DNA of 64,000 nucleotides from CAZBAF01 sp964490245. GTDB taxonomy: Bacteria > Patescibacteriota > Saccharimonadia > Saccharimonadales > JACDBH01. The stretch covers positions 1 through 64,000 of the forward strand of contig CAZBAF010000001.1 of the NCBI GenBank assembly GCA_964490245.1, given 5' to 3'. The notes beneath the pieces were generated by a model. It had not been told where the DNA came from and ran no database searches. It saw only the letters and a list, made by a program, of their open reading frames with translations. Shown one piece after another: positions 33,621 to 42,199 of this stretch; position 1 is the stretch's first letter; the number at the start of each line of letters is the position of its first letter. A program made the translations under genes and the position numbers.

Positions 33621-35246
33621 ATGAGTTCACCAGCTCGGCGGGAAGAAGAACAGAATACGCAGCGGCGTGCCCAGATCCTGGGCTTGCCGTATATTGATAC
33701 GACCCAGCTGCCCAACCGCCAGCTGTATCTACACTTTCTGACCGTGCCGGAACTGCGTAGACTGCGCGCTGTGCCTCTGACGGCCGACCAGAGTAACGTG
33801 ACCTTTGGTATTACTAACACGACTTCCCAGACCACCATGCGTCAGCTGCAGCAACGCTTTGCCGATTATCGCGTCAGCTTTGCCCTGATATCCGACACCA
33901 GCTATGACGATTACATGAAGCTGTATGACCCGCCTAAAGAGGTTAAGTATGAAGACATCGAACTGAAGCCGCCGGCCCCCGAGGCACAGGAGGGTGAGGT
34001 TCAGGCTGATCAGACTGATTCAATCTCGGCTATCCTGTCACAGGTGCGCGCCGATGATATGTTGGCGTATCTGGTCAAGCAGGCCTATCAGCTTAAGGCG
34101 TCTGATATTCATCTTGAGACTGCCCGCGAGAAAGTGCGTATCCGCCTGCGCGTCGACGGCGTGTTGCATCCGGTGGCCGAGCTGTCGGCGGACAAATACC
34201 GCCTTCTGCTGGGGTCTATCGCCAGTGCGGCCAATATTTCTACCGTATCCGAGGACGCACAGACCGGTCACATCGAACGCACCTACCGTCTGGCCGACAA
34301 TTCCGAGGTGACAGTAAACCTGCGGGTTGAAACCGTGCCGTCCGTGCATGGCCAGGATGCGGTGCTCAGGCTGTTTAATTTCCGGCCGGAGTTTCTTAAG
34401 CTCGAAAAGCTGGGCCTAAGCGACAGCGAGCATGCGGTAATAGATGATATACTGCGGCATCCGACCGGGTTGGTCCTGATTGTCGGCCCGACCGGTTCGG
34501 GCAAGACGACGACGCTCTACAGTATGCTCAACGAGCTTAACACGCCCGAACGCAAGCTGATTACCCTTGAAGACCCGGTCGAATACGTTATCGAAGGCGT
34601 GACTCAGATACCCATCAATTCGCGCGCTGACAAAGAAGGCTTTGCGGGCAAGTTGCGGGCGGTGTTGCGTCTGGACCCGGATGTGATCATGGTGGGCGAA
34701 ATCCGCGATCTCGATACCGCCCGGACCGCTTTACAGTCATCACTGACCGGTCATCTGGTGCTGAGCACCTATCACGCCAACTCGGCAGCTGCGGCGCTGA
34801 CGCGCATGCTGGATGCCATTGGCGAAAACCCGTTGTTTATTAACTCGATCCGGCTGATCACTTCCCAGCGTCTGGTGCGGCGGCTGGATGATACGACCAA
34901 ACAGGCCTATCAGCCGGACGAAAATGTTATGCAGTTTATTCGCCAGGTTGTCGAGTCGCTGCCGGCGGATGTCGAACGGCCCAATCTGGATCACGTGACG
35001 CTTTATCACCCCGGCGCGTCAGAGGAGTTCCCTTACGGCTTTACCGGCCAGTTTGCCATCCGGGAGTTTATGCTGATGACACCAGAGTTGCAGACGATTT
35101 TACGTAAACCGGCCCGCGATATTACCACCGCCGAGCTGGAGACTGCTGCCGTGCGCGGCGGCATGCTGAGCCTGCAACAGGCTGGCGTGCTTAAAGCGCT
35201 GGCCGGCGAAACCACCATTGAAGAGGTGTATCGCGTGGTGGGATAG
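33621..35246 (+). CDS. pilB: PilB/GspE-type secretion ATPase
   Basis: 541 residues from ATG 33621, 9 nt after TATAAT (33606-33611), so leaderless; an earlier ATG at 33588 lies upstream of that promoter. Hexameric ATPase that powers type IV pilus extension or type II-like secretion. MshEN-like N-terminus, N2 domain SDIHLETAREKVRIRLRVDG, Walker A GPTGSGKTTT near 289, Asp box ITLEDPVEY, Walker B DPDVIMVGEIRD, His box TGHLVLSTYHAN. The tetracysteine zinc segment usual for PilB/GspE is absent: the corresponding stretch reads YHPGASEEFPYGFTGQ with no Cys. No pilin or PilC is adjacent. Confidence 0.92.
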   Translation: MSSPARREEEQNTQRRAQILGLPYIDTTQLPNRQLYLHFLTVPELRRLRAVPLTADQSNVTFGITNTTSQTTMRQLQQRFADYRVSFALISDTSYDDYMKLYDPPKEVKYEDIELKPPAPEAQEGEVQADQTDSISAILSQVRADDMLAYLVKQAYQLKASDIHLETAREKVRIRLRVDGVLHPVAELSADKYRLLLGSIASAANISTVSEDAQTGHIERTYRLADNSEVTVNLRVETVPSVHGQDAVLRLFNFRPEFLKLEKLGLSDSEHAVIDDILRHPTGLVLIVGPTGSGKTTTLYSMLNELNTPERKLITLEDPVEYVIEGVTQIPINSRADKEGFAGKLRAVLRLDPDVIMVGEIRDLDTARTALQSSLTGHLVLSTYHANSAAAALTRMLDAIGENPLFINSIRLITSQRLVRRLDDTTKQAYQPDENVMQFIRQVVESLPADVERPNLDHVTLYHPGASEEFPYGFTGQFAIREFMLMTPELQTILRKPARDITTAELETAAVRGGMLSLQQAGVLKALAGETTIEEVYRVVG

Positions 35247-35530
35247 TGCGCCTATTTTTGGTGTGATAATTTACCCCAGGCCGTTGACACTTCTTCTTCG
35301 TATGTTCATATACGTCTTTAAAATGGAGGCCTGACCTCAGGACAAATTACCCTTGTCCACAAAATAGCCGCTTAACAGTGGTTTTCCCGTCACAAATTTC
35401 ATCTGTAGCTTTACAGGGCTAGTTGGCAGGGTTGTTTGGAAAAACCGCCCGCTGCAAGAAGATAAAATTTCAGGCCAGAGTTTTTGATTTTGACAGTACA
35501 AAACTTACCTGGCTTCATACACGCTATCTT
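35247..35530 (-). ncRNA. Candidate small RNA downstream of promoter copy 3
   Basis: No gene is visible between the pilB end and the malic enzyme end (470 bp). The near-consensus promoter at 35563-35534 transcribes this stretch leftwards. The predicted RNA begins AGATAGCGTG, then can form TTTTG/CAAAA and GCCAG/CTGGC stems, and further along GACAA/TTGTC and CGTAT/ATACG hairpins. It would run convergently toward pilB; the 3' end is not clear. First about 45 nt are shared with the right copy of the inverted duplication, the rest is unique. Confidence 0.45.
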
Positions 35531-35714
35531 TTTATTATAGCATACTTGTCAAGAGTTTGTCAATATCTACCCCTGTTACATGTTATAGACTAGCCAACGT
35601 TACCAAGAGAGATATCCTGCCTAAACCCCATATTTCCTGTTTCTTATTCCATATTTCATATTTCTCTGCAGCGAACCATAATCACCTATTATCTATTACT
35701 CTAGAGTTGCCGCG
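35486..35714 (-). repeat. Inverted duplication, left copy (229 bp)
   Basis: The reverse complement of this segment matches 47809-48051 almost base for base. It contains heptamer arrays (35630-35664 based on ATATTTC; 35684-35704 based on ACCTATT/ATCTATT), a unique core, the strong promoter and the first 45 nt of its transcript. It is 14 bp shorter than the right copy, all of it two heptamers. Its outer end lies 3 bp from the malic enzyme stop. Confidence 0.9.
35534..35563 (-). promoter_or_regulatory. Recurrent promoter element, copy 3
   Basis: Minus strand: TTGACA (35563-35558), 18 nt, TATAAT (35539-35534), followed by AAAAAGATAGCGTG. Inside the left copy of the inverted duplication. Both hexamers are perfect consensus. 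Confidence 0.75.
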
Positions 35715-35716
35715 TC

Positions 35717-36850
35717 CTAAACAATAACCCTGGCAACAGCCTCAACCACGCCGGGATCAAACGGTCCGGGGATAATCTTTTCAGCTGTTGGCTGCGGCAC
35801 AAGGTCGGCCAGGGCCTGAGCGGCGGCCAGTTTATGCTGGTCGGTGATTTTAGTAACGCCGTTATCCAGCGCACCTCGGAATATTCCCGGGAAGCCAAGC
35901 GAATTATTAACTTGATTCGGGAAATCGCTGCGGCCGGTGGCGATCACGGCGGCGCCGGCCTCGCGGGCCAGGTCGGGCAAGATCTCGGGCTCGGGGTTGG
36001 CCATTGCAAAAATAATCGGATTATCAGCCATGCTGCGTACCATATCGGCCGTAAGCAGGCCGGCCCGGGACACACCGATAAACACATCGGCGCCCATCAG
36101 GGCGTGCTCGAGCGAGCCGTTGAGGTGCTTGGGGTTGGTAAAGACCAGCAGTGAACGCTTTTCTTCATTCAAATCCGTACGATCCTTACTGATAATACCC
36201 TTGCTGTCGACGGCTACAATCTCTGCCTGCGTGTAGAGATTAAGCAGTTTAATAATGGCCGTGCCGGCGGCTCCGGCACCCACGACCACAATGCGGGCTT
36301 CGTCCAGTTTGCGGCCGGTCAGTTTGGCGGCATTGATCAGGCCGGCCAGAGTCACGATGGCTGTGCCGTGCTGGTCGTCGTGCATGACCGGTATATTCAG
36401 CTCGGCTTTTAGGCGCTCTTCAATCTCGAAACACTTGGGGGCAGAAATATCCTCCAGGTTAATACCGCCAAAGGACGGCGCGATGGCTTTGACGGCAGCG
36501 ATAATCTCTTCCGGTTCGTGCACATCCAACACAATCGGTACAGCGTCGACGTCGGCAAAGTGCTTAAACAGCATCGCTTTGCCCTCCATGACCGGCATGG
36601 CGCCATGCGGCCCGATATCGCCCAGGCCCAGTACGGCTGAGCCGTCCGATACCACCGCCACCAGATTATTGGTCCAGCTGAGCTGGCGCAGCTCGTCGGG
36701 GTGTGCGGCCGCGTATTGTGCCACGCCGCCGACTCCGGGGGTGTAGTACATGCTGAGCTTCTCTTTGCTGTCCGGAATGTCGCGCAGTGAGGTTGATATT
36801 TTGCCTTTTTTTTCGCGGTGCAGGTTTAGTGCTTCTTCATAAATATCCAT
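35717..36850 (-). CDS. NAD(P)-dependent malic enzyme
   Basis: 377 residues, the short bacterial form. Oxidatively decarboxylates malate to pyruvate, linking C4 acids to fermentation. Tyr in YTPGVGGV, catalytic Lys in EGKAMLFKHFADVD, metal site DISAPKCFEIEERL and MHDDQHGTAIV, and the nucleotide fold VVVGAGAAGTAI are all intact; NPEPEI and SDFPNQVNN close the active site. The -10 is TACACT or TATACA (36865-36858), 7-9 nt before the ATG: leaderless. A perfect seven-unit heptamer array lies directly upstream of that -10. Confidence 0.95.
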   Translation of the reverse strand: MDIYEEALNLHREKKGKISTSLRDIPDSKEKLSMYYTPGVGGVAQYAAAHPDELRQLSWTNNLVAVVSDGSAVLGLGDIGPHGAMPVMEGKAMLFKHFADVDAVPIVLDVHEPEEIIAAVKAIAPSFGGINLEDISAPKCFEIEERLKAELNIPVMHDDQHGTAIVTLAGLINAAKLTGRKLDEARIVVVGAGAAGTAIIKLLNLYTQAEIVAVDSKGIISKDRTDLNEEKRSLLVFTNPKHLNGSLEHALMGADVFIGVSRAGLLTADMVRSMADNPIIFAMANPEPEILPDLAREAGAAVIATGRSDFPNQVNNSLGFPGIFRGALDNGVTKITDQHKLAAAQALADLVPQPTAEKIIPGPFDPGVVEAVARVIV

Positions 36851-36870
36851 GTCAATCAGTGTATAGTTTT

Positions 36871-36920
<50 letters not shown>

Positions 36921-37094
36921 CGCTATTGATGCCATGATTGTTTAGGTATGTAGGCATCAGCTTTGATGTATACAGCTTTGGGCGCCGGCTTTTTTTTAGA
37001 ATCGCCGTAAAATTATCGAATTTTAAAAATTGTAATTTTAAAATGATTCCTACTCTTGCTTTAAGAGGTGAAATAGCGTATACTTGTCCGAGTT

Positions 37095-37610
37095 ATGCAA
37101 ACAGCAATCAAGTCTTTAGAGAACGCGCACAAAAAACATCAGGTCGTGGACGTCATGTCCGGCGACACAGTGCGCGTGCATCAGAAAATCCGTGAAGGCA
37201 ATAAAGAGCGTATTCAGGTGTTCGAGGGTCTGGTCATCCGCGCCAGTCGCAAAAACTCATTAACCAGCACGATTACCGTCCGCCGTATTGCCAGCGGTAT
37301 TGGCGTTGAGAAAACCTACCTGCTGCATTCTCCGCTCGTGGTCAAGATCGAGGTAACCAAGCGCAGCAAAGTTCGCCGCAACTACCTGACATACATGCGT
37401 GACCGGCGCGGTAAGTCTGCCCGTCTGCAGGGTCAGGCTTTCGATAAAGAAGCAGTTAACACTATTGGCGAGGATCCTGCCATTGCCGCCGCCGAAGCCG
37501 AGCTGAAGGCCGCACAAGAGGCCGAGCACCAGGCAAAAGCCGCCCAGGAAGCAGAAGAAAAAGCCAAAGAAGACGCCAAGTTCGAAGAAGCCGTCTCGAA
37601 ACACGAATAA
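37095..37610 (+). CDS. rplS: Ribosomal protein L19 with acidic tail
   Basis: 171 residues. Residues 1 to about 115 are a standard bL19 of the 50S subunit at the 30S interface (GDTVRVHQKIREGNKERIQVFEGLVI, FTVRR-like TITVRRIASGIGVEKTYLLHSP, RSKVRRNYLTYMR). The remaining 55 residues are an Ala/Glu/Lys-rich, probably helical extension not present in typical L19 (110-120 aa). TATACT (37079-37084) is 10 nt before the ATG: leaderless. A strong terminator follows. Confidence 0.95.
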   Translation: MQTAIKSLENAHKKHQVVDVMSGDTVRVHQKIREGNKERIQVFEGLVIRASRKNSLTSTITVRRIASGIGVEKTYLLHSPLVVKIEVTKRSKVRRNYLTYMRDRRGKSARLQGQAFDKEAVNTIGEDPAIAAAEAELKAAQEAEHQAKAAQEAEEKAKEDAKFEEAVSKHE

Positions 37611-37634
37611 GCAATTGCCGTTCAGCGCACAATC

Positions 37635-37664
37635 AACCGCCCGCACCAGTCGGGCGGTTTTTTT
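37635..37664 (+). terminator. Rho-independent terminator after rplS
   Basis: 9-bp stem AACCGCCCG (37635-37643) with CGGGCGGTT (37651-37659), 7-nt loop and seven T (37658-37664). Confidence 0.92.
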
Positions 37665-37706
37665 ATGCCCATTGTTATGGTATAACTGAACCATAAAGGA
37701 GTATCT

Positions 37707-38321
37707 ATGAAGTCCAGCAGACAGCAGCGGCTTGATGAGCTTTTTGACCGGTACGATGCATACGTAAAGGCACGCAACCCGTATGAGGTCGGCCGTATCG
37801 GTGCGGAACTCATGATTGCCCAAATGGTCGGAGCGCGCCAACGGCCTGTGAGCACGGTGTTTTCTTTAAGGGGTGTGCCGGTCTCGGCCCGCAAGAATCC
37901 CCCTAGATCTGAAGTTAGTTTTAAAGACGGCTTCAGGCAAGTCTTGCAGGCACAAATAGCCGGTGCCCATGCCGCCGTGCAGGCCTATCAGCCCCAGGTG
38001 CCGAAAGGTCGTGATCCTTCCTTTACGACCAGCGGTGATCTGGCGACGTACTATACGCCTCTGGGCGCTGCGCTGGTGCGGCGCGTGCCGCTGGTGTTTT
38101 TGGAGCGGCGGGTTCGCTATCCTGATGTGCTCAAACATATAGACCCGGATTACCAGCCGGATGAAGACGAACGCAAGCTGCCCGTAATAGATATAGATAT
38201 TATTGCCGCTCATGCTGCAGCGACCAAAGAAGATGTCAGTCGGGAATATCCTTCTGTTACGGCCGATAGGATGGCGGGATTGATTGAGGCTGCTCACAAA
38301 GAGGGTCTTTTGGCCGCGTGA
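37707..38321 (+). CDS. Unrecognised protein upstream of rnhB
   Basis: 204 residues with no membrane segment or known motif visible to me. It has a charged helical start, the phrase RRVPLVFLERRVRYPDVLKHIDPD, and an acidic middle. AAAGGAGT lies 6 nt before the ATG. A 6-bp inverted repeat TATGGT..ACCATA (about 37677-37696) overlaps a possible -10 and may be an operator. Its last codons overlap the rnhB start by 4 bp, so the two proteins are co-translated. Confidence 0.75.
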   Translation: MKSSRQQRLDELFDRYDAYVKARNPYEVGRIGAELMIAQMVGARQRPVSTVFSLRGVPVSARKNPPRSEVSFKDGFRQVLQAQIAGAHAAVQAYQPQVPKGRDPSFTTSGDLATYYTPLGAALVRRVPLVFLERRVRYPDVLKHIDPDYQPDEDERKLPVIDIDIIAAHAAATKEDVSREYPSVTADRMAGLIEAAHKEGLLAA

Positions 38322-38875
38322 TCGGCATAGACGAAGTCGGGCGGGGTGCGTGGGCCGGCCCGCTCCTGGTGGTGGCGGCGCGGCAGCTGCGGCCACTGCC
38401 GCACGGTGTGACCGATTCTAAAATTCTTACCAGACTGCGGCGTGAAATCCTGTATGACGAGCTTAAAAAAGTATGCGAGTTCGGCGAGGGCTGGGTGGTG
38501 CCGGCCGAGATTGACCAGCTTGGTCTGGCTGAGGCCATGCGGCTGGGAACAGCCCGGGCGCTGCATCGGCTGAACGCCGATAAGTCAGACAAAATAGTCA
38601 TGGACGGCTCGGTCAATTACTGCAGTGTGGATTTTTACCGTTCAAGCGCTGTTATTGATGCCGATGCTCTGTTTCCTGCCGTCAGCGCGGCCAGTATTTA
38701 TGCAAAAGTTGTCAGGGACGCGTATATGATGCAGCTGCCCGCCAGATATCAGGTGTATGGTTTTGAACGCCATGTCGGCTATGGCACCCGGCTGCATATT
38801 GAGCGGTTAAAACAGTACGGGGTCAGCGATATACACCGGCGTTCGTACGCGCCGATACGGAAGTTATTAAAATGA
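38318..38875 (+). CDS. rnhB: Ribonuclease HII
   Basis: 185 residues; removes RNA from RNA-DNA hybrids and single ribonucleotides from DNA. The DEDD-type active site begins IGIDEVGRGAWAGPL at the very N-terminus, then DSKILTRLRRE and IVMDGSVNYC, with FPAVSAASIYAKVVRD and the HVGYGTRLH segment. The GTG start overlaps the upstream TGA (GTGA); the stop overlaps the yraN start (ATGA). The N-terminus is minimal, with no leader before the catalytic Asp. Confidence 0.94.
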   Translation: MIGIDEVGRGAWAGPLLVVAARQLRPLPHGVTDSKILTRLRREILYDELKKVCEFGEGWVVPAEIDQLGLAEAMRLGTARALHRLNADKSDKIVMDGSVNYCSVDFYRSSAVIDADALFPAVSAASIYAKVVRDAYMMQLPARYQVYGFERHVGYGTRLHIERLKQYGVSDIHRRSYAPIRKLLK

Positions 38876-39216
38876 AAAACACCACCAGCACTGGCAACAG
38901 GGCCGAGCAGGCGGTGGCCGAAGCGCTGGTGCGACAGGGTTATCAGATTTTGATGCTTAACTGGAAAACCCGCTTTGCCGAAATTGACATAGTCGCCCAA
39001 AAGGGCACCACTCTGTACTGCATCGAGGTAAAATACCGCCAAAACACCGCTGCCGGTGATGGCTTTGATTACATTACCCCGCAAAAACTGCGCCATATGC
39101 AGCGTGCCGCCGAGGCGTGGGTGATGGATTATGACTGGCGCGGCGAATACACGCTGTTGGCAGCGTCGGCAGTCGGACCGCTGGATGATCCGGCGGTAGA
39201 TATCAGGGAAGTCTAG
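38872..39216 (+). CDS. YraN family (UPF0102) endonuclease-like protein
   Basis: 114 residues, normal size. GNRAEQAVAEALVRQGYQIL, FAEIDIVAQKGTTLYCIEVKYR and ITPQKLRHMQRAAEAWV follow the UPF0102 pattern. The Glu, EID and EVKxR residues match a restriction-endonuclease-like fold (Holliday-junction-resolvase type). Pairing with rnhB is common in bacteria. ATGA overlap with rnhB. Cellular role not established. Confidence 0.92.
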   Translation: MKNTTSTGNRAEQAVAEALVRQGYQILMLNWKTRFAEIDIVAQKGTTLYCIEVKYRQNTAAGDGFDYITPQKLRHMQRAAEAWVMDYDWRGEYTLLAASAVGPLDDPAVDIREV

Positions 39217-39236
39217 ACTGGTTTTAGCGGGTGCAA

Positions 39237-41819
39237 TCAGCTGCGGGCCAGATATTCGAGCAGTTTAATCAGGTCGCGCTCTTTCCAGGCAATTTGCCAT
39301 TCCAGCATTTCGCGACCCTGTTTTATGCTGCGCTCCAGGCCCGGGGACATTTTTGAACCGAAGAAATCATCGTATTGACCTAAAAAGTCAGAGGAGCTGA
39401 AGCTGCGTGCGGCATAAGTGGGCATACGGAAGAAGCCAAGATCGCCGCCCAGTGCGTCCTCCAGCCAGCTCCAGCGGTTTTTGAGCCACTGCCAGGTCAG
39501 GTCTTTGGTGTGGTGGTTCATGAAGCTGTAAATCAGCCAGTAGGTCGCGTCCTGGCGGCGGACGGTGGCAGTCGGGATCAGATCCAGCGCTTTCTCGCCG
39601 AGTTCGGCCTGTTTAAACGAGGTTAGTGCTGCCGCCAGCGTCACACGCTCTTCACTTAGGGCGGTGTCATTGTGGAATTTCAGTAATTTATCGAATGTTT
39701 TGGCGTCGCCGTGACGGGCAGCGGTAACAAAGACCACGCTCCGCAGGTCCGCATGGATATCCTGCGTTTTTTGGGCACGTTTAAAACTGTCATGGCACCA
39801 CTGCAGTACGTCGGGTTCATCAGCGCTGGCCGCCAGCCCTAGCAGTGTCGGGCGGAGCAGTTTATCAAAGTAGGTGTCGGTCTTTTTCTCGTCGTATCCC
39901 AGACGTTCCAGTTGCTCGGCTGTCAGCCGGACAATGAACGGCTTGATGGTTTCGCGCAGTGCTTCGTCATCCATGACACGGCGGATTTCGCCCAGGTTGG
40001 CGGCAATGATATCCCAGACCGGAGCGCTGTCTTCTTGATGATAGGCCTCCAGTAGCTTGAGGGCGTCCGTGACCGGCGTGTAGCCGGCTTTGGCGGCCTC
40101 AAAGGTATCAGACAAAAGACCAAGCCGGTCCAGCGGCTCGTAGGAACCTAAATCTTCGGCCAGTGCGTCGAGCAGGTCGCTGCTGTAGAGCGTGCGGTAA
40201 AAACCGCTCTGGCCCTGGTTAAGCTTGGTAAAATGAGCCGTATCATATGCCATAGAAGTGGTATCAAGCCGTCCGGGGGCATCCTGGTGCGCCAGGAGAG
40301 GGATCGGCCAGTGATGCGTGGTCTTTCTGGCGGGTTTTTGCAGGTAGAACCGCTCCTGATACAGCTGGATCTGACCCTTGTTGCGGCTGACGGTTACCAA
40401 CGGGAAGCCGGGCAGCGAGGTCCAGGCGTGCATAAAGCTTTTTACCGGTTTGCCCGAGGCTTGCTCCAGTGCAGCCCACAGATCTTTTGTGTCGGTGTTG
40501 CCGTACGCGTGCTGCTTGAGGTAATGCCGCAGTCCGTCGCGGAAATCCTTCTCGCCTAAGTATCCGTGCAGCATATGAATTACGCCGGCACCCTTGCTGT
40601 AACTGATAGTGTCAAAGATAGTGCGGATTTCGTCGGGGTGGTGAACCGGTACTTCAACCGGGTGCGTGTTATCCAGAGCATCAAGCTTAAAGGCCGGCTG
40701 CTGTTCGCTGACGCCAAACTGGGTCCACATCTGCCAGTCCGGGAACAGGTGATGGCAGGCCAGGTACTCGATCCACGAGGCAAAGCCCTCGTTCAGCCAC
40801 AAATCGGTCCACCAGCGCATGGTCACCAGATTGCCAAACCACTGGTGGGCCAGCTCGTGTGCAATCACCATGGCAACATATTGCTTTGCATTAAGAGAAG
40901 TGTGTTTTGGGTCCACCAGCAGCGCCTGTTCGCGGTAAGTGATCAGTCCCCAGTTTTCCATGGCGCCGGCGGCAAAATCCGGCAGTGCCACCATATCGCA
41001 CTTTTCAAGCGGGTAGGGTATGTCAAAATAATCCTCATAATATTCCAGACAGCGCACTGAGGTTTCGAGGGCAAAATCCGTCAGTTTGACGTTGTCCGGC
41101 GTGGCATAGGTGCGCACAACGGTGCCGCGCTTGGTTTTGGCCTCTTTGTATCCCATCTCGCCGTAAACAAAGGCCAGCAGGTAGGTGCTCATTATCGGGG
41201 TTGTTTCGAACTGGGTGGTGACAAGCTCTGATTGCCGGGTGGTCTTGGGCTTATCTGTGTCCTTTGCCTTCTGTTGGGGTTTGGACTGCTTTTTAACGGG
41301 CGTATTTGCCAGCACCTCACCGCCTGGCGGCGTGCACAGGGTCAGGTCAAAGGTCGCTTTGGCTTCGGGTTCGTCTATGCAGGGGAAAACCTCGCGGGCG
41401 TGGTGGCTCTCGAACTGTGTTGCCAGCAGTTTCTTATCGGCACCGTCATGTTTAAAATAGCAGGGGTAAAGGCCGTGCATTTGATCGGTAATTTTGCCGC
41501 TGAATTCGACCTCAATGGTGTACTCGCCCGGATAGAGCATCTGCGCGCTGTGCAGGCGTAATTCGTCATAAGCTTTGTGGGTATTAATGCGCTCAACCGT
41601 CAGGTTTTCGTCTTCCTTTTTGCCGTGTCTGACAAGTTTCGCGGACGTTACTTTTAGATCTTTCTGATGCAGGGTGATGCGGTGGCTGGGCCGGCCGGTT
41701 TTTTTGGCCCTTATCCGCACCTGGCCGTTGAAGCGCATTGCCTCCGGATCCAGCTCGAGTGTCAATTGGTAATTACTGGGTTTGAGATCGGCAAACAGCC
41801 GGGTAACATTTTTCTTCAT
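39237..41819 (-). CDS. M1-family zinc aminopeptidase
   Basis: 860 residues; trims N-terminal amino acids from peptides, useful for an organism living on host-derived peptides. GAMENWGLITYRE (exopeptidase motif) near 286 and the zinc site VIAHELAHQWFGNLVTMRWW ... NEGFASW near 317-345 are complete. The ERAP-like C-terminal helical domain (300 residues) is present. No signal peptide, so probably cytosolic. ATG 41819 is 6 nt after reverse-strand TACAAT (41831-41826): leaderless; the in-frame TTG just upstream is rejected. Confidence 0.96.
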   Translation of the reverse strand: MKKNVTRLFADLKPSNYQLTLELDPEAMRFNGQVRIRAKKTGRPSHRITLHQKDLKVTSAKLVRHGKKEDENLTVERINTHKAYDELRLHSAQMLYPGEYTIEVEFSGKITDQMHGLYPCYFKHDGADKKLLATQFESHHAREVFPCIDEPEAKATFDLTLCTPPGGEVLANTPVKKQSKPQQKAKDTDKPKTTRQSELVTTQFETTPIMSTYLLAFVYGEMGYKEAKTKRGTVVRTYATPDNVKLTDFALETSVRCLEYYEDYFDIPYPLEKCDMVALPDFAAGAMENWGLITYREQALLVDPKHTSLNAKQYVAMVIAHELAHQWFGNLVTMRWWTDLWLNEGFASWIEYLACHHLFPDWQMWTQFGVSEQQPAFKLDALDNTHPVEVPVHHPDEIRTIFDTISYSKGAGVIHMLHGYLGEKDFRDGLRHYLKQHAYGNTDTKDLWAALEQASGKPVKSFMHAWTSLPGFPLVTVSRNKGQIQLYQERFYLQKPARKTTHHWPIPLLAHQDAPGRLDTTSMAYDTAHFTKLNQGQSGFYRTLYSSDLLDALAEDLGSYEPLDRLGLLSDTFEAAKAGYTPVTDALKLLEAYHQEDSAPVWDIIAANLGEIRRVMDDEALRETIKPFIVRLTAEQLERLGYDEKKTDTYFDKLLRPTLLGLAASADEPDVLQWCHDSFKRAQKTQDIHADLRSVVFVTAARHGDAKTFDKLLKFHNDTALSEERVTLAAALTSFKQAELGEKALDLIPTATVRRQDATYWLIYSFMNHHTKDLTWQWLKNRWSWLEDALGGDLGFFRMPTYAARSFSSSDFLGQYDDFFGSKMSPGLERSIKQGREMLEWQIAWKERDLIKLLEYLARS

Positions 41820-41861
41820 CAATCTATTGTAGCAGTGCCCGGCTGCATGCTAAACTGATAA

Positions 41862-42038
41862 TGCTTACAACAAAAATAAAAAAAGGAAAAACTAAATGTT
41901 TGGATGGCAGCAAGACCGCGAATCGCGGCAATTAGTTAGATAGTTCTAAATTCGGGAATAAGCCTGACGGCCGTCAAAGTTATTCCTGAATCATTGTTTT
42001 TGAGCACGACAAAGACCGGCCGGGTGGGGCCGGTTTTT
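41862..42038 (+). ncRNA. Candidate structured sRNA upstream of nusA
   Basis: Within the 404-nt gap between the aminopeptidase and nusA. TTGTAG-N18-TAAACT (about 41827-41856) could start it. It then has a CCGCG/CGCGG hairpin (41914-41926), a 12-bp stem 41949-41960/41979-41990 with one G-U pair and an inner GACGGCCGTC, and an intrinsic terminator (42015-42038). A 15-codon frame with an AAGGA site runs 41895-41942 (MFGWQQDRESRQLVR) through the first hairpin; it could be a leader peptide or chance. No known RNA family recognised. Confidence 0.5.
42015..42038 (+). terminator. Rho-independent terminator of the upstream RNA
   Basis: 7-bp stem ACCGGCC (42015-42021) with GGCCGGT (42028-42034), then five T. 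It closes the candidate RNA and isolates it from the nusA promoter 8 nt further on. Confidence 0.8.
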
Positions 42039-42045
42039 GCTATGG

Positions 42046-42075
42046 TTTACATGCGGGGTGCAGACATGGTATACT
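42046..42075 (+). promoter_or_regulatory. nusA promoter
   Basis: TTTACA (42046-42051), 18 nt, TATACT (42070-42075). The predicted start near 42082 lies 6 nt before a complete intrinsic terminator and about 142 nt before the nusA ATG. Confidence 0.65.
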
Positions 42076-42087
42076 GTGGGCACGTTG

Positions 42088-42111
42088 CCCGGCCGGAAGG
42101 TCGGGTTTTTT
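42088..42111 (+). terminator. Attenuator-like terminator in the nusA leader
   Basis: CCCGGCC (42088-42094), GGAA tetraloop, GGTCGGG (42099-42105), then six T (42106-42111). Located just after the predicted nusA start, so most transcripts should stop here unless read-through is favoured. Confidence 0.75.
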
Positions 42112-42178
42112 GATGCCAGGGGGGTGTGCGCGTGGCGGCAAAGCCCGGTAGACAACTAAGACTCACCGCCATTAACCA

Positions 42179-42199
42179 ACCACTGGCAACTAATCACTA
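42179..42199. repeat. Short heptamer array in the nusA leader
   Basis: Three 7-nt units, ACCACTG, GCAACTA, ATCACTA, with a related ATTAACC just before. They are variants of the GCCACTA family seen at 36871 (reverse) and 58395, and lie between the attenuator and the nusA ribosome site. Confidence 0.6.
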
